From Rhodoluna limnophila (GTDB taxonomy: Bacteria; Actinomycetota; Actinomycetes; Actinomycetales; Microbacteriaceae), in the NCBI RefSeq assembly GCF_005845365.1, contig NZ_CP040509.1, positions 124,001 through 188,000 of the forward strand: a DNA stretch of 64,000 nt. The letters run 5' to 3'. Both the position numbers and the translations under genes were made by a program. Shown piece by piece: positions 39,400 to 52,348 of the stretch (position 1 is its first letter; each line of letters begins with the position of its first letter). The notes below the pieces were generated by a model. That model saw only the letters and a list, made by a program, of their open reading frames with translations, was not told the origin of the DNA and did not search any database.

Positions 39400-42300
39400 T
39401 TGGCTGCGAAGAACGCAAAAACCATGAAGAACGATCGTCTGGCAAAACGCCTTAGCTTTGCTAAGTCACCAGAACCTATCGAACTTCCAGATCTATTGAG
39501 CCTGCAGACCGAGAGCTTTGACTGGCTCGTCGGTAACCCTGCATGGCGTGAAAAAGAAGGTCCAGCCGCTAAGACTGGTCTAGAGGAAATCTTCGAGGAG
39601 ATCTCTCCAATCGAAGACTCATCAAACTCGTCACAAGACGCAAAGATGGGCCTTACCTTCGGAAACCCAGAGCTCTACGACCCGTCATACACCCCTGACG
39701 AGTGCAAGACCAAGGGCAAGTCATACACCCAGCCGCTTTACATCAAGGCTGAGTTCACCAACTACCTAACCGGTGAGATCAAGTCTCAGACCGTGTTCAT
39801 GGGTGACTTCCCAGTCATGACCGAAAAGGGCACCTTTGTTATCAACGGCACCGAGCGTGTTGTTGTTTCACAGCTTGTCCGCTCACCTGGTGTTTACTTC
39901 TCTGTTTCAACCAACACCACCGGTAACCTCGATGTTCGTAACAACAAGGCTCAGATCATCCCTAGCCGCGGTTCTTACCTAGAGTTCCTAACCGAGTGGG
40001 TACGCGATGACCGCAAGCCAATCGCTCGCTTCGGCCAGCCAATTATCCAGGTTCAGGTTGACCGCAAGACCAAGGTCTCAGCAACCATCTTCCTAAAGGC
40101 TCTTGGCCTAACCGAAGACCAGATCCGCGACGAGTTCAAGGACATCGAGTCAGCTGTAAAGGCTGGCGCGCCAAACTGGACTTTCGACCTTGACCTAATT
40201 GAGAACACCTTGGCTTATGACAAGTCAAAGGTCTTCGCAAACCCAATCATCACCAAAGAAGACGCGCTTCGTGAGTTGTACCGCAAGGTACGCGGCGAGA
40301 CCGCAGGTGCTGAGGTTTCAGAAGCATGGTTGAAGTCAACCTACTTCGAGTCAAAGCGCTACAACTTGGCAAAGGTTGGTCGTCACAAGCTCAACCGCAA
40401 GCTAGGTCTAAACGTTGACGCAGCTCAGAACACCCTGACCGTTGAAGACGTTGTAGCTACCCTCAAGTACCTACTTCTATTCGACCAGCAGATCGCTAAC
40501 TCAGCTGCCATCTCAACCGGTGCTCGCCTAGAGTTCCCAGTCAAGATGGGTGGCAAGACTGCCAAGATTGCTGTTTCTTCTGACGACATCGATGACTTCT
40601 CTAACCGCCGCATCCGCAGCGTTGGCGAGCTTATCCAGAACCAGGTCCGCATCGGTCTAAGCCGTATGGAGCGCGTGGTTCGCGAGCGTATGTCAACTCA
40701 GGACATCGAGGCAATCACCCCACAGACCCTGATCAACTTGCGCCCAGTCGTAAGCGCGATCAAGGAGTTCTTCGGTGCTTCACAGCTTTCACAGTTCATG
40801 GACCAGAACAACCCACTGGCAGGCCTCGCACACAAGCGTCGTCTATCAGCGCTTGGTCCTGGTGGTATCGCTCGTGAGCGTGCCCAGATGGAGGTCCGTG
40901 ACGTTCACCCTTCTCACTACGGACGTATGTGTCCTGTTGAGACTCCTGAAGGTCCAAACATTGGTCTTATCGGTTCGCTAACCGCTTATGCACGTATCAA
41001 CGCATTCGGCTTCATCGAAACCCCTTACAACAAGGTTGTAAACGGCAAGGTTTCAGGCAAGATCGAGTACCTAGATGCAGCTGCTGAGCAGGGCAAGGCA
41101 ATCGGTGCGGCTGAGACCCCACTAAACGCAGACAAGACCTTCGCAAACAAGAAGGTATTTGCTCGCTACCAGGGTGACGTTGTTGAGGTTGACGCAGAAG
41201 ACGTTGACTACCTAGACATCTCACCTCGCCAGCTAGCATCTGTTTCAACCTCTTTGATTCCGTTCCTTGAGCACGACGACTCGTCTCGTGCGCTTATGGG
41301 TGCCAACATGCAGCGTCAGGCAGTTCCACTGCTTCGCTCAGACTCACCATTCGTAGGTACCGGTATGGAGCGCGTAGCCGCAATCGACTCTGGCGCAGTT
41401 GTCGTCAACGAGCTTGCCGGTGTTGTTGCTGAGGTTTCTGCAGACGTAATCACCATTCAGACTGACAAGGGCGGCGTAAAGGAATACGTTCTTCGTAAGT
41501 TCGACCGTTCAAACCAGGGCACTGCCATCAACCAGCGAGTAATCGTTGAGGCTGGTCAGCGCGTTGAGGCCGGCGAGGTTCTTGCCGATGGTCCTTCAAC
41601 TGACTTGGGTGAGCTTGCTCTTGGTAAGAACCTTCTAGTGGCATTCATGCCATGGGAGGGTCACAACTTCGAGGACGCGATCATCCTGAGCCAGAACTTG
41701 GTCAAGGAAGACACCCTTTCTTCAATTCACATTGAAGAGTATGAGGTTGACGCTCGCGACACCAAGCTTGGTAAAGAAGAGATCACCGCTGACCTACCAA
41801 ACGTTTCGCAAGAGGCTCTTGCTCAGCTAGACGAGCGCGGCATCATCCGCATCGGTGCTGAGGTTCGCCCTGGCGACATCCTGGTCGGTAAGGTAACCCC
41901 TAAGGGTGAGACCGAGCTTTCAGCTGAAGAGCGTTTGCTCCGTGCCATCTTCAACGAGAAGTCTCGCGAAGTTCGCGACACCTCACTGAAGGTTCCTCAC
42001 GGCGAGCAGGGCACCGTTATCGGTGTCAAGGTGTTCGACATCGAGGCTGGCGACGACGAGCTAGGTGCCGGTGTAAACCAGCGCGTAGTAGTTCACATCG
42101 CACAGAAGCGCAAGATTACCGAGGGTGACAAGCTTGCTGGTCGTCACGGTAACAAGGGTGTTATTTCTAAGATCCTTCCGGTCGAAGACATGCCATTCAT
42201 GGAAGACGGAACCCCGGTTGACGTTGTTCTAAACCCACTGGGTATTCCTGGTCGTATGAACTTCGGTCAGATCCTTGAGACCCACCTTGGCTGGATCTCA

Positions 42301-43014
42301 AAGCAGGGTTGGAACGTTGAGGGTGTAGCAAAGTGGGCCGACAGCATGGTTGACGCAATGCGTTCAGCTGAGCCTGGCACCAAGGTTGCAACCCCGATCT
42401 TCGACGGCGCTTCAAAGGACGAAATTGTTGGTCTTCTAAAGTCAACCCTGCCTAACCGTGATGGTCAGCGCTTGGTTAAGGAGACCGGTAAGGCTCGTCT
42501 ATTCGATGGCCGTTCAGGTGAGCCGTTCCCAGAGGACATCTCAGTTGGTTACATGTACATCTTGAAGCTCCACCACTTGGTAGACGACAAGATCCACGCC
42601 CGTTCAACCGGTCCTTACTCAATGATTACTCAGCAGCCACTTGGTGGTAAGGCTCAGTTCGGTGGTCAGCGATTCGGTGAGATGGAAGTTTGGGCCCTAC
42701 AGGCATACGGTGCTGCGCACACCCTGCAGGAGCTTCTAACCATCAAGTCTGACGACATTACCGGTCGTGTGAAGACCTATGAGGCAATCGTTAAGGGTGA
42801 GAACATCCAGGCTCCTGGTATCCCAGAGTCATTCCGTGTTCTTGCCAAAGAGATGCAGTCGCTAGCTCTAAACGTTGAGGTTCTCAACGCTGCTGGCCAG
42901 GTTGTTTCTCTAAAGGAAGATGACTTCGAGTCAGACCGCGCTGCGGAAGAGCTCGGCATCAACCTTTCACGCAACGAATCATCATCGGTCGACACCGAAT
43001 TCACCGGTTTCTAA
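39400..43014 (+). CDS. rpoB: DNA-directed RNA polymerase beta subunit
   Basis: Catalytic core subunit of RNA polymerase (1,204 aa). It starts at TTG 39400, 3 bases after GGAGGAAC. The rifampicin-binding cluster, about residues 457-490, reads [20 protein letters not shown] then [11 protein letters not shown], with the usual susceptible residues. [14 protein letters not shown] and the C-terminal [14 protein letters not shown] and [15 protein letters not shown] are family hallmarks. It is followed by rpoC 24 bases downstream in the same operon. Confidence 0.98.
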   Translation: MAAKNAKTMKNDRLAKRLSFAKSPEPIELPDLLSLQTESFDWLVGNPAWREKEGPAAKTGLEEIFEEISPIEDSSNSSQDAKMGLTFGNPELYDPSYTPDECKTKGKSYTQPLYIKAEFTNYLTGEIKSQTVFMGDFPVMTEKGTFVINGTERVVVSQLVRSPGVYFSVSTNTTGNLDVRNNKAQIIPSRGSYLEFLTEWVRDDRKPIARFGQPIIQVQVDRKTKVSATIFLKALGLTEDQIRDEFKDIESAVKAGAPNWTFDLDLIENTLAYDKSKVFANPIITKEDALRELYRKVRGETAGAEVSEAWLKSTYFESKRYNLAKVGRHKLNRKLGLNVDAAQNTLTVEDVVATLKYLLLFDQQIANSAAISTGARLEFPVKMGGKTAKIAVSSDDIDDFSNRRIRSVGELIQNQVRIGLSRMERVVRERMSTQDIEAITPQTLINLRPVVSAIKEFFGASQLSQFMDQNNPLAGLAHKRRLSALGPGGIARERAQMEVRDVHPSHYGRMCPVETPEGPNIGLIGSLTAYARINAFGFIETPYNKVVNGKVSGKIEYLDAAAEQGKAIGAAETPLNADKTFANKKVFARYQGDVVEVDAEDVDYLDISPRQLASVSTSLIPFLEHDDSSRALMGANMQRQAVPLLRSDSPFVGTGMERVAAIDSGAVVVNELAGVVAEVSADVITIQTDKGGVKEYVLRKFDRSNQGTAINQRVIVEAGQRVEAGEVLADGPSTDLGELALGKNLLVAFMPWEGHNFEDAIILSQNLVKEDTLSSIHIEEYEVDARDTKLGKEEITADLPNVSQEALAQLDERGIIRIGAEVRPGDILVGKVTPKGETELSAEERLLRAIFNEKSREVRDTSLKVPHGEQGTVIGVKVFDIEAGDDELGAGVNQRVVVHIAQKRKITEGDKLAGRHGNKGVISKILPVEDMPFMEDGTPVDVVLNPLGIPGRMNFGQILETHLGWISKQGWNVEGVAKWADSMVDAMRSAEPGTKVATPIFDGASKDEIVGLLKSTLPNRDGQRLVKETGKARLFDGRSGEPFPEDISVGYMYILKLHHLVDDKIHARSTGPYSMITQQPLGGKAQFGGQRFGEMEVWALQAYGAAHTLQELLTIKSDDITGRVKTYEAIVKGENIQAPGIPESFRVLAKEMQSLALNVEVLNAAGQVVSLKEDDFESDRAAEELGINLSRNESSSVDTEFTGF

Positions 43015-43038
43015 GAGATTTAGGAAAGAGAAGAAATC

Positions 43039-46000
43039 ATGGAAGTTGAAAACTTCGACGCTCTCCGAGTTGGTCTAGCCACCTCAGAAGACATCCGCTC
43101 TTGGTCAAACGGTGAAGTAAAGAAGCCAGAGACCATCAACTACCGCACCCTAAAGCCTGAAAAGGACGGTCTTTTCTGTGAAAAGATCTTCGGTCCTACC
43201 AAGGACTGGGAGTGCAGCTGTGGCAAGTACAAGCGTGTCCGCTTCAAGGGCATCGTTTGTGAGCGCTGTGGTGTTGAGGTAACCAAGTCATCTGTGCGCC
43301 GTGAGCGCATGGGTCACATCGAGCTTGCTGCTCCGGTTACCCACATCTGGTACTTCAAGGGTGTTCCTTCACGTCTTGGCTACTTGCTAGCCATGGCTCC
43401 AAAGGACCTTGAGAAGATCATTTACTTTGCGGCCTACCGCGTGATGTCAATTCACCACGAAGACATCACCCTTGACCGTGCACTTATCAAAGAAGACTAC
43501 GTTCACCGTTTGAACACTCTTCTTGAGTCTCGCCAGGATGAAATGCTGGCTGTTGCTCAGGCCGAGTACGACGCACTGAACGCTCTTGGTCTTGCTCTAG
43601 AGCCATCAATCAAGGTTTGGGAAGCTCCGGTCTGGGTTGACGCTCAGTTCGCGAAGACCATCGAGCAGTTGGTTGAAGCTGAAGAGAAGAACCCAGAGGG
43701 CTTCTGGGGCAAGAAGGCTGTTGCCGCTGCTGAAGAGGCTGCCGACAACGAGCAGTTGCCAGTAGTTCGCACTCCTGCAGAAGAGAAGCAGATCAAGCAG
43801 CTTCTTTCTGAGTTCAAGAAGAAGACCGACAAGATCGTTAAGGAATACGCTCGCGTTGAGCGCCCAGCTAACCTCCAGAAGGAGCAGCTAGCTTGGCGTC
43901 TATTCTTGACCGTTAAGTCAGGCGACCTAATCCAGAACGACGTCATCTTTGACCACTTCGACTACAGCTTCGGCGAGTACTTCGACACCTCAATCGGTGC
44001 CGAGGCAGTACAGCGCGTTCTTGCTGAGTTTGACCTTGATGCAGCTGCTGCCGAGCTTCGTGAGCAGATTGCAACCACCAAGGGTTCAAAGCAGACTCAG
44101 GCAATCAAGCGCCTCAAGGTTGTTCAGTCATTCATCGGTTCAAGCACCCCACCAACCTCAATGGTCCTAGACGTTCTGCCGGTTCTTCCGCCAGAAATCC
44201 GTCCTATGGTTCAGCTTGATGGTGGCCGCTTTGCTACCTCTGACCTAAACGACCTATACCGTCGTGTGATCAACCGCAACAACCGTCTAAAGCGCTTCAT
44301 CGATCTCGGTGCAGTTCCAAAGACCATCCTTAACAACGAGAAGCGCATGCTTCAAGAGGCAGTCGATGCTCTATTCGACAACGGTCGTCGTGGCCGTGCA
44401 GTTACCGGTACCGGTAACCGTGCCCTGAAGTCGCTATCTGACTTACTAAAGGGTAAGCAGGGTCGTTTCCGCCAGAACCTTCTAGGTAAGCGCGTTGACT
44501 ACTCAGGTCGTTCGGTTATCGTTGTTGGTCCTCAGCTGAAGCTGCACCAGTGTGGTCTTCCAAAGCTGATGGCACTCGAGCTCTTCAAGCCATTCGTAAT
44601 GAAGCGCCTTGTTGACCTGGGCCTAGCTCAGAACATCAAGTCTGCAAAGCGCATGGTTGAGCGTTCACGTCCGCAGGTTTGGGGTGTTCTAGAAGAAGTT
44701 ATTCGCGAGCGTCCAGTTCTGCTAAACCGTGCACCTACCCTTCACCGTCTAGGTATCCAGGCCTTCGAGCCTCAGCTAGTCGAAGGTAAGGCAATCCAGC
44801 TTCACCCGCTCGTTTGTGCTGCGTTCAACGCTGACTTCGATGGTGACCAGATGGCAGTTCACCTTCCACTATCTGTAGAGGCTCAGGCTGAGGCTCGTAT
44901 CTTGATGCTTGCTTCAAACAACATCTTGAAGCCTTCAGATGGTCGTCCAGTTGCTGTACCTACTCAGGACATGATCATTGGTCTATTCCACATGACCACC
45001 CTGAAGGAGGGCGCAGTCGGCGAGGGCAACCTATACGGTTCAATCGCAGAAGCCACCATGGCTTACGACGCAAAGGCACTTGACCTACAGGCCAAGGCTC
45101 GCATCCGTTTCGAAAAGAACGGTGAGCTAAAGCTTCACGAGACCACACTTGGCCGTGCGCTATTCAACCAGGCCCTGCCTGACGCGTACGACTACCAGGA
45201 GCTACAGGTTGGCAAGAAAGAGATCGGAAAGATCGTTGCTGAGCTTGTAGAGAAGTTCTCACGTGTTGAGGTTGCACAGTCTCTAGACCGCATCAAGGAT
45301 GCCGGTTTCCACTGGGCAACTCGCTCGGGTGTATCGATGTCTATTGCTGACGCAAACTTCGACGCATCTGGTGCATTCGACAAGGCTCGTTCAAAGATGA
45401 TCATCGATGGCGAGAAAGAGCACACCAAGATTCAGGAAGCGTTCGACAACGGTCTGAAGTCTGACCTAGAGCGTCGTGACGAGCTAGGTGCTCTTTGGTT
45501 CAAGCGCACCAACGAGATCCAGAACTTGCTTCAGGAGTCAATCCCTGCTGACAACGCAATCTTCAAGATGGTGACATCTGGTGCACGTGGTAACTGGCTA
45601 CAGATCCGATCAATCATCGGTATGCGTGGCCCAGTAGCTACCTCATCTGGTGACTTTGCTCCGATGCCTGTGAAGGGTAACTACCTTGTAGGTCTAACCG
45701 CCAACGAGTACTTCATCAACGCAACCGGTGCCCGTAAGGGTAACGCTGACACCGCGATGAAGACTGCTGCTGCCGGTTACCTAACCCGTCGTCTAGTTGA
45801 CGTTGCCCAGGATGTTATCGTTCGCGAGCACGACTGTGGCACCAACAAGGGTCTAGAGAAGTCTCTAAAGGACATCGATGGCAACTGGGATGAGCAGACT
45901 ATTGAACTGTCTGTTCTACACCGTGCGCTGCAGAACGATGTTCTAGTTGGCAAGAACGTAATCGCTAAGGCTGGTCAGACTGTTGACCAGAAGCTAGTGG

Positions 46001-47253
46001 ATGCATTCAAGGCTGCTGACGTTGAGTCTGTATCTGTTCGTTCAGTGCTTACTTGTGAGTCACTGCAGGGTGTTTGTGCACTTTGCTACGGCATCTCACT
46101 TGCAACCGGTGACGCAGTTGAGCTTGGTGAGGCCATCGGTATCATCGCTGCTCAGTCAATTGGTGAGCCTGGAACCCAGCTAACCATGCGTACCTTCCAC
46201 ACCGGTGGTGCTGCATCGTCAGCTAAGAAGCAGACCATTCTGAAGTCAATCGGTGGTCAGAAGGTTCGTGTTGAGCGTCTGATCTCGTATGACATCACCC
46301 AGGGTCTGAACGGTGTTACCGACCTTCTAGAAGCACGTGTTGGTTGGCGCCAGCAGGGCAAGGTTGCCGTTATGGCATTCTGGCCTGGCACCGTCGACAT
46401 CGTTGAGGTTCCAACCTCAGGTGGCGCAAAGAAGTTCGACATCTACGTTCGTCCGAACGGTGAGGCCGCTGAGAAGGCAGCTGAAGACCTGGCTAACCAG
46501 TACTCATTCAGCCGCACTACCTCAAAGACCTTCAAGAAGCTGTCTCCATACAGCCCAATCACCTCAGTTTCAAACCCAGATGACCTCTTGGTCGAAAAGG
46601 GTGAGGTTGTAAAGGCCGGAGACTACCTAGTTGACGGAACCCCGATCCCACACGAAGTTCTAATGGTTAAGGGTGCTCGTGAAGCAGCCGCCGAGATCAT
46701 CCGTGGTGTTCAGGCAATCTATGGCTCACAGGGTGTGCCTCTGCACGACAAGCACCTTGAGGTTATTGTTCGTCAGATGCTAGGTAAGGTCACTGTTATT
46801 GACAGTGGTGACACCGACATGCTTCCTGGTGAGATCATCGACCGCAACCGCTTCACCGCGATCAACCGCGCTGCAGTTGGCGAAGGCAAGAAGCCTGCGT
46901 CAGCTCGTCAAGAAGTAATGGGTATGACCCGTGCTTCATTGGCTGCGCAGTCATGGCTATCTGCTGCTTCGTTCCAGGAGACCACCCGAGTTCTAACTCA
47001 GGCAGCTCTTGACCGTCGCGAAGACCCACTAGTTGGTCTAAAGGAGAACGTCATCATCGGTAAGCTCATCCCAGCTGGTACCGGTCTTAAGGTTTACCGC
47101 AACATCACTGTTGAGGCCACCGAAGAGGCTAAGGCTGAGAAGTACCCGAACCGCATTTGGGCTGATTCAGTGGAGTCTTCAGACTTCTCAGATGACTTCA
47201 GCGCAACCGATTTGAGCTTCACTTCGATCGAGTCTTACTCAGAAGAGAAGTAG
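43039..47253 (+). CDS. rpoC: DNA-directed RNA polymerase beta' subunit
   Basis: Catalytic core subunit (1,404 aa). The N-terminal zinc ribbon is [20 protein letters not shown]. The Mg-binding motif NADFDGDQM is at about residue 596. The trigger loop ends in [11 protein letters not shown] near residue 1055. The second zinc site includes [15 protein letters not shown]. It is longer than the roughly 1,300 residues usual for actinobacteria. Extra sequence lies in the N-terminal third (Ala/Glu/Lys-rich around 230-250) and as roughly 24 residues directly after the trigger loop, before [17 protein letters not shown]. No recognisable inteins. Confidence 0.98.
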   Translation: MEVENFDALRVGLATSEDIRSWSNGEVKKPETINYRTLKPEKDGLFCEKIFGPTKDWECSCGKYKRVRFKGIVCERCGVEVTKSSVRRERMGHIELAAPVTHIWYFKGVPSRLGYLLAMAPKDLEKIIYFAAYRVMSIHHEDITLDRALIKEDYVHRLNTLLESRQDEMLAVAQAEYDALNALGLALEPSIKVWEAPVWVDAQFAKTIEQLVEAEEKNPEGFWGKKAVAAAEEAADNEQLPVVRTPAEEKQIKQLLSEFKKKTDKIVKEYARVERPANLQKEQLAWRLFLTVKSGDLIQNDVIFDHFDYSFGEYFDTSIGAEAVQRVLAEFDLDAAAAELREQIATTKGSKQTQAIKRLKVVQSFIGSSTPPTSMVLDVLPVLPPEIRPMVQLDGGRFATSDLNDLYRRVINRNNRLKRFIDLGAVPKTILNNEKRMLQEAVDALFDNGRRGRAVTGTGNRALKSLSDLLKGKQGRFRQNLLGKRVDYSGRSVIVVGPQLKLHQCGLPKLMALELFKPFVMKRLVDLGLAQNIKSAKRMVERSRPQVWGVLEEVIRERPVLLNRAPTLHRLGIQAFEPQLVEGKAIQLHPLVCAAFNADFDGDQMAVHLPLSVEAQAEARILMLASNNILKPSDGRPVAVPTQDMIIGLFHMTTLKEGAVGEGNLYGSIAEATMAYDAKALDLQAKARIRFEKNGELKLHETTLGRALFNQALPDAYDYQELQVGKKEIGKIVAELVEKFSRVEVAQSLDRIKDAGFHWATRSGVSMSIADANFDASGAFDKARSKMIIDGEKEHTKIQEAFDNGLKSDLERRDELGALWFKRTNEIQNLLQESIPADNAIFKMVTSGARGNWLQIRSIIGMRGPVATSSGDFAPMPVKGNYLVGLTANEYFINATGARKGNADTAMKTAAAGYLTRRLVDVAQDVIVREHDCGTNKGLEKSLKDIDGNWDEQTIELSVLHRALQNDVLVGKNVIAKAGQTVDQKLVDAFKAADVESVSVRSVLTCESLQGVCALCYGISLATGDAVELGEAIGIIAAQSIGEPGTQLTMRTFHTGGAASSAKKQTILKSIGGQKVRVERLISYDITQGLNGVTDLLEARVGWRQQGKVAVMAFWPGTVDIVEVPTSGGAKKFDIYVRPNGEAAEKAAEDLANQYSFSRTTSKTFKKLSPYSPITSVSNPDDLLVEKGEVVKAGDYLVDGTPIPHEVLMVKGAREAAAEIIRGVQAIYGSQGVPLHDKHLEVIVRQMLGKVTVIDSGDTDMLPGEIIDRNRFTAINRAAVGEGKKPASARQEVMGMTRASLAAQSWLSAASFQETTRVLTQAALDRREDPLVGLKENVIIGKLIPAGTGLKVYRNITVEATEEAKAEKYPNRIWADSVESSDFSDDFSATDLSFTSIESYSEEK

Positions 47254-47456
47254 TAGTCCAAAAAACCATTTGACCCACCGGAGCCTTTTCAGGTAGTCTT
47301 GGAAGGACGTGTGCTAAAGCATACGTATCGCCCTTGCTAGCAAACAATTGCTCCGGTGGGCCAAGAAACTTTCGCAGTACCAATCTGGACCGCAAAAGTA
47401 TGTTTTCAAAACAGCAGCATCTGGTACAAACGTGCCGGATTTAACAAGGAGAAGTT
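47254..47456 (+). promoter_or_regulatory. str operon promoter and leader
   Basis: TTGACC (47270-47275) and TAGTCT (47294-47299) are spaced by 18 bases. An 11-base inverted repeat, CCCACCGGAGC at 47274-47284 and its complement at 47350-47360, brackets the start region. Transcripts reading through from rpoC could fold it; those from this promoter would lack the left arm. AAGGAG precedes the GTG of rpsL. Confidence 0.7.
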
Positions 47457-47828
47457 GTGCCAACAATTCAGCAGTTGGTCCGCAAGGGTCGCACGCCGAA
47501 GGTCTCAAAGTCAAAGACCCCGGCTCTAAAGCAGAGCCCGCAGCGTCGTGGCGTGTGTACTCGTGTGTACACCACCACCCCAAAGAAGCCAAACTCAGCG
47601 CTACGTAAGGTAGCTCGTGTCAAGCTATCGAACGGTATCGAAGTTACCGCTTACATCCCAGGCGAGGGTCACAACCTGCAGGAGCACTCAATGGTGCTTG
47701 TTCGCGGTGGTCGTGTTAAGGACCTTCCAGGTGTTCGCTACAAGATCGTTCGTGGTGCACTAGACACCCAGGCAGTTAAGAACCGTAAGCAGGCTCGTAG
47801 CCAATACGGTGCAAAGAAGGGTAAGTAA
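47457..47828 (+). CDS. rpsL: 30S ribosomal protein S12
   Basis: Decoding-centre protein (123 aa). Starts at GTG 47457 after [25 protein letters not shown] and [18 protein letters not shown] carry the two lysines whose mutation gives streptomycin resistance; both are wild type. First gene of the str operon, 5 bases before rpsG. Confidence 0.98.
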   Translation: MPTIQQLVRKGRTPKVSKSKTPALKQSPQRRGVCTRVYTTTPKKPNSALRKVARVKLSNGIEVTAYIPGEGHNLQEHSMVLVRGGRVKDLPGVRYKIVRGALDTQAVKNRKQARSQYGAKKGK

Positions 47829-47833
47829 TCTAA

Positions 47834-48304
47834 ATGCCACGTAAAGGCCCAGTTACTAAGCGTCCAGTTGTAGCCGACCCGGTATACAGCTCACCAGTAG
47901 TCTCACAGCTAGTGAACAAGATTCTGCTTGACGGCAAGAAGTCAATCGCAGAGTCAATCGTTTACGGCGCTCTTGAGGGTGCAAACAACAAGTCAGGTAC
48001 TGACGCTGTTGTTCTTCTAAAGAAGGCTCTAGACAACGTGCGTCCAACCGTTGAGGTTCGTTCACGCCGCGTTGGTGGTTCAACCTACCAGGTTCCAGTT
48101 GAGGTAAAGGCACACCGTGCCAACACCCTAGCTATGCGTTGGTTGGTTAGCTACGCAAAGGCTCGTCGCGAGAAGACCATGACCGAGCGTCTAATGAACG
48201 AGATCCTTGACGCATCTAACGGTCTTGGCGCAGCTGTAAAGCGTCGCGAAGACACCCACAAGATGGCCGAGTCAAACAAGGCTTTCGCACACTACCGCTG
48301 GTAA
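47834..48304 (+). CDS. rpsG: 30S ribosomal protein S7
   Basis: Primary 16S rRNA-binding protein of the 30S head (156 aa, full length). [12 protein letters not shown] and [20 protein letters not shown] are family hallmarks. Lies between rpsL and a strong terminator-like hairpin that separates it from fusA. Confidence 0.98.
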   Translation: MPRKGPVTKRPVVADPVYSSPVVSQLVNKILLDGKKSIAESIVYGALEGANNKSGTDAVVLLKKALDNVRPTVEVRSRRVGGSTYQVPVEVKAHRANTLAMRWLVSYAKARREKTMTERLMNEILDASNGLGAAVKRREDTHKMAESNKAFAHYRW

Positions 48305-48311
48305 AAACTTC

Positions 48312-48361
48312 GTACCTCCGCTCGTTAACCCTGGGTTAATTGGGCGGAGGTACTTTTTTCT
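48312..48361 (+). terminator. Terminator or attenuator between rpsG and fusA
   Basis: GTACCTCCGC pairs with GCGGAGGTAC (10 bp), with an inner TTAACCCTGGGTTAA palindrome, and is followed by TTTTTTC. It ends 33 bases before the fusA start, so fusA transcription depends on read-through or another promoter. Confidence 0.9.
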
Positions 48362-48394
48362 TTATTCAACAAAAACAAACTCCCGGAGGACACC

Positions 48395-50497
48395 GTGGCA
48401 CAAGACGTGCTTACCGACCTAAACAAGGTTCGCAACATCGGCATCATGGCTCACATTGACGCTGGTAAGACAACTACCACTGAGCGAATCCTGTTTTACA
48501 CAGGTATCACCCACAAGATTGGTGAAGTTCACGATGGTGCTGCGACCATGGACTGGATGGAGCAGGAGCAGGAACGCGGTATTACCATTACCTCGGCTGC
48601 GACCACCTGTTTCTGGGACAAGAACCAGATCAACATCATCGACACCCCAGGTCACGTTGACTTCACCGTTGAGGTAGAGCGCTCACTTCGCGTTCTCGAC
48701 GGCGCTGTTGCAGTGTTCGACGGTAAAGAGGGTGTTGAGCCTCAGTCTGAGACCGTATGGCGCCAGGCTGACAAGTACGACGTTCCTCGTATCTGTTTCG
48801 TAAACAAGATGGACAAGCTAGGTGCTGACTTCTACTTCACCGTAGACACCATCATCAACCGTCTTGGTGCAAAGCCACTAGTAATTCAGATCCCAATCGG
48901 TGCTGAGTCAACCTTCGAAGGTGTTGTAGACATCGTTCAGATGAAGGCTCTTACCTGGCGCGGAGACGTCGAAATGGGCGCGAAGTACACCGTTGAAGAG
49001 ATTCCAGCTGACCTAAAAGAGAAGGCTGACCACTACCGCACCGTTCTTCTAGAGACCGTTGCTGAGACAGATGAAGCCCTTATGGAGAAGTACTTCGGTG
49101 GCGAAGAGCTTACCGAGAAGGAAATCAAGGGCGCTATCCGCAAGCTAACCGTGAACTCAGAGATCTACCCAGTTCTTTGTGGTTCTGCGTTCAAGAACAA
49201 GGGTGTTCAGCCAATGCTTGACGCCGTTGTTGACTACCTACCGTCACCACTTGACGTTGCAGCTGTTGAGGGTGGAGACCCAGACAACGAAGAAATCCGT
49301 CTAACCCGCGAGCCAAAGTCTGACGCTCCATTTGCAGCTCTTGCGTTCAAGGTTATGACCCACCCATTCTTCGGTCGTCTTACCTACATCCGCGTTTACT
49401 CAGGTCACGCAGACTCAGGTGCTCAGGTTGTTAACTCAACCAAGGGCAAGAAGGAGCGCATCGGAAAGCTATTCCAGATGCACGCCAACAAAGAAAACCC
49501 AGTTGACTCTGTAACCGCTGGCCACATCTACGCGGCTATCGGTCTAAAGGACGTAACCACCGGTGACACCCTTTGTGACCCAGACAACCAGATTGTTCTA
49601 GAGTCAATGACTTTCCCAGAGCCAGTTATCTCGGTTGCTATTGAGCCAAAGACCAAGGGCGACCAGGAGAAGCTAGGTCTTGCAATTCAGAAGCTTTCTG
49701 AAGAAGACCCAACCTTCCGCGTTGAGCACGACCACGAGACCGGCCAGACCGTTATCTCAGGTATGGGTGAGCTTCACCTAGACATCCTGGTTGACCGTAT
49801 GCGTCGCGAGTTCAAGGTTGAGGCAAACGTTGGTAAGCCTCAGGTTGCTTACCGCGAGACCCTAAAGCGCGTTGTTGAGAAGTATGACTACACCCACAAG
49901 AAGCAGACCGGTGGTTCAGGTCAGTTCGCGAAGATCCAGATCAAGCTTGAGCCTATGGAAGTTGAAGGCGAAAAGACTTACGAATTCGTGAACGCTGTTA
50001 CCGGTGGTCGCGTTCCTCGCGAGTACATCCCGTCGGTTGACGCAGGTATCCAGGACGCAATGCTTGTCGGTACCCTTGCTGGTTACCCAGTAGTAGGCGT
50101 AAAGGCAACCCTTCTTGATGGCGCCTACCACGATGTTGACTCATCTGAAATGGCGTTTAAGATTGCTGGTTCGATTGCCTACAAGGAGGCAGCTCGTCTA
50201 GCACAACCTACTCTGCTCGAGCCGTTGATGGCTGTCGAAGTACGTACCCCTGAGGAATACATGGGTGACGTTATCGGTGACCTCAACTCGCGTCGTGGTC
50301 AGATCCAGTCGATGGACGACGCTTCAGGCGTCAAGGTCGTTCGCGCCCTCGTGCCATTGTCTGAAATGTTCGGTTACGTTGGTGACCTGCGCTCGAAGAC
50401 TTCGGGTCGTGCGGTTTACTCAATGACCTTCGAAACCTACCAAGAGGTTCCAAAGGCTGTTGCTGACGAGATCGTTCAGAAGAACAAGGGCGAGTAG
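48395..50497 (+). CDS. fusA: Translation elongation factor G
   Basis: Ribosomal translocase GTPase (700 aa, full length). G1 is [16 protein letters not shown]3 is DTPGHVDF, G4 is NKMD. The five-domain layout is complete, ending [16 protein letters not shown]. Starts at GTG 48395 after CCGGAGG. Preceded by a terminator-like hairpin, followed by tuf. Confidence 0.98.
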   Translation: MAQDVLTDLNKVRNIGIMAHIDAGKTTTTERILFYTGITHKIGEVHDGAATMDWMEQEQERGITITSAATTCFWDKNQINIIDTPGHVDFTVEVERSLRVLDGAVAVFDGKEGVEPQSETVWRQADKYDVPRICFVNKMDKLGADFYFTVDTIINRLGAKPLVIQIPIGAESTFEGVVDIVQMKALTWRGDVEMGAKYTVEEIPADLKEKADHYRTVLLETVAETDEALMEKYFGGEELTEKEIKGAIRKLTVNSEIYPVLCGSAFKNKGVQPMLDAVVDYLPSPLDVAAVEGGDPDNEEIRLTREPKSDAPFAALAFKVMTHPFFGRLTYIRVYSGHADSGAQVVNSTKGKKERIGKLFQMHANKENPVDSVTAGHIYAAIGLKDVTTGDTLCDPDNQIVLESMTFPEPVISVAIEPKTKGDQEKLGLAIQKLSEEDPTFRVEHDHETGQTVISGMGELHLDILVDRMRREFKVEANVGKPQVAYRETLKRVVEKYDYTHKKQTGGSGQFAKIQIKLEPMEVEGEKTYEFVNAVTGGRVPREYIPSVDAGIQDAMLVGTLAGYPVVGVKATLLDGAYHDVDSSEMAFKIAGSIAYKEAARLAQPTLLEPLMAVEVRTPEEYMGDVIGDLNSRRGQIQSMDDASGVKVVRALVPLSEMFGYVGDLRSKTSGRAVYSMTFETYQEVPKAVADEIVQKNKGE

Positions 50498-50611
50498 TAG
50501 TTCAGCAGAACTGCTTCAAGACCAACTAAGATAGAAATCCTGTAAACCCCTAAATCTTTCTGGGCAAAACCTTGTCCGGTGATTTACAACGAGTCCTGAG
50601 GAGGACCCATA

Positions 50612-51802
50612 ATGGCTAAGGCGAAATTCGAGCGCACCAAGCCGCACGTCAACATTGGTACCATCGGTCACGTTGACCACGGTAAGACCACTTTGACCGC
50701 TGCGATCACCCGCGTTCTACACGATGCATACCCTGCGATCAACGCTTCATACGCGTTCGACCAGATCGACAACTCTCCTGAGGAGAAGCAGCGCGGTATT
50801 ACCATCAACATCTCACACGTTGAGTACCAGACCGAGAAGCGCCACTACGCACACGTAGACGCTCCAGGCCACGCTGACTACATCAAGAACATGATCACCG
50901 GTGCCGCACAGATGGACGGCGCGATCCTTGTAGTAGCTGCAACTGACGGTCCTATGCCTCAGACCAAGGAGCACGTGCTTCTTGCTCGCCAGGTTGGCGT
51001 TCCTTACATCGTTGTGGCTCTAAACAAGTCAGACATGGTCGAGGATGCAGAAATCCTAGAGCTAGTAGAGATGGAAGTTCGTGAACTTCTTTCACTTTAC
51101 GAATTCGACGGCGACAACGCTCCAGTTATCCAGGTTTCAGCTCTTAAGGCTCTTGAGGGTGACGCAGCTTGGGGTGCCAAGGTTCTAGACCTAATGAACG
51201 CGTGTGACGAGTTCATTCCAGAGCCACAGCGCGACACCGACAAGCCATTCCTTATGCCTGTTGAAGACGTTTTCACCATCACTGGTCGTGGAACCGTTCT
51301 AACCGGTAAGGTTGAGCGCGGTCAGATCAACGTGAACGACGAAGTTGAGATCGTTGGTATCCGCGACAAGCAGAAGACCACCGTTACTGGTATCGAAATG
51401 TTCCGCAAGCTACTCGACTTTGCAGAGGCTGGCGAGAACGTTGGTATCTTGATCCGTGGTATCAAGCGTGAAGAAGTTGAGCGCGGCCAGGTTGTATGTA
51501 AGCCAGGCTCAATCACTCCTCACACCGGCTTTGACGCAAACGTCTACATCCTTTCAAAGGATGAGGGTGGCCGTCACAACCCGTTCTACGCAAACTACCG
51601 CCCACAGTTCTACTTCCGTACCACTGACGTGACTGGTGTTATCACCCTTCCTGCAGGTACTGAAATGGTTATGCCTGGCGACACCACCGAAATGTCAGTT
51701 GAGCTAATCCAGCCAATTGCTATGGAAGAGGGTCTTCGCTTCGCTATCCGTGAGGGTGGACGTACCGTTGGTGCGGGTACCGTAACCAAGATCACCAAGT
51801 AA
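50612..51802 (+). CDS. tuf: Translation elongation factor Tu
   Basis: Delivers aminoacyl-tRNA to the ribosome (396 aa). GTP-binding motifs: [19 protein letters not shown], and NKSD. Strong ribosome-binding sequence GAGGAGG before the ATG. A 114-base spacer from fusA may contain an extra promoter (TAAGAT near 50527), consistent with the high demand for EF-Tu. A strong terminator follows. Confidence 0.98.
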   Translation: MAKAKFERTKPHVNIGTIGHVDHGKTTLTAAITRVLHDAYPAINASYAFDQIDNSPEEKQRGITINISHVEYQTEKRHYAHVDAPGHADYIKNMITGAAQMDGAILVVAATDGPMPQTKEHVLLARQVGVPYIVVALNKSDMVEDAEILELVEMEVRELLSLYEFDGDNAPVIQVSALKALEGDAAWGAKVLDLMNACDEFIPEPQRDTDKPFLMPVEDVFTITGRGTVLTGKVERGQINVNDEVEIVGIRDKQKTTVTGIEMFRKLLDFAEAGENVGILIRGIKREEVERGQVVCKPGSITPHTGFDANVYILSKDEGGRHNPFYANYRPQFYFRTTDVTGVITLPAGTEMVMPGDTTEMSVELIQPIAMEEGLRFAIREGGRTVGAGTVTKITK

Positions 51803-51818
51803 TTTCAGTTACTTAGAG

Positions 51819-51850
51819 AAAGACCCGAGAGAAATCTCGGGTCTTTTTCT
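51819..51850 (+). terminator. str operon terminator after tuf
   Basis: A 12-bp stem AAAGACCCGAGA with a GAAA loop, followed by TTTTTCTTT. Confidence 0.95.
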
Positions 51851-51995
51851 TTAACCATGGAAGGCGGCAATGGCCGCCCGGCATCGGATTCCAAGTCGTG
51901 GTTGGCGCGGGAGAGTTCACCTAGTGAATAGAGATTTAACTTTCTAACTGCCTGTTTGCCTGTTGTTCACAACCCGGCTTTGACAGACTTAAACC

Positions 51996-52340
51996 ATGAC
52001 CAATGAATCTTCAGCTGCACAGCCAGCTACTCCAAAAACTACATCGACCGCAAAGCCAGCAGCCCGCGCACCTCGCGCGACCCCTGCTCGCACAACAGCA
52101 TCGCGCGCAGCCGCTAAGCCAGCAACTCCAGCCAAGGTGACCGAGCCAGTGAAGCCGGAAGCCGCAAAGAAGCCGGTAGATCCAGCCAAGGTTGCAGCAA
52201 AAGCTGCCGCTAAGGCAACTGAAAAGCTGGCCAAAAAGACCGCGAGCAAAGAGACTAAGAAGATTGCTAAAAAGGTGGCTGAGAAGGTTGCCAAGCAGGT
52301 TCTAAAGAAGTTGACCAAAAAGGGCAAAAAGAAGAAGTAA
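51996..52340 (+). CDS. Histone-H1-like basic protein
   Basis: A 114-residue low-complexity protein: Ala/Pro/Thr-rich N-terminal half, then Lys/Ala repeats (VAAKAAAKATEKLAKKTASK) and a run of lysines at the end. It has no folded domain by eye. Composition resembles the H1-like tails of actinobacterial nucleoid proteins and may bind DNA or RNA (inference). It lies between the str and S10 operons with its own terminator. The antisense frame here is a shadow of the repeats. Confidence 0.72.
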   Translation: MTNESSAAQPATPKTTSTAKPAARAPRATPARTTASRAAAKPATPAKVTEPVKPEAAKKPVDPAKVAAKAAAKATEKLAKKTASKETKKIAKKVAEKVAKQVLKKLTKKGKKKK

Positions 52341-52348
52341 GCATCATC

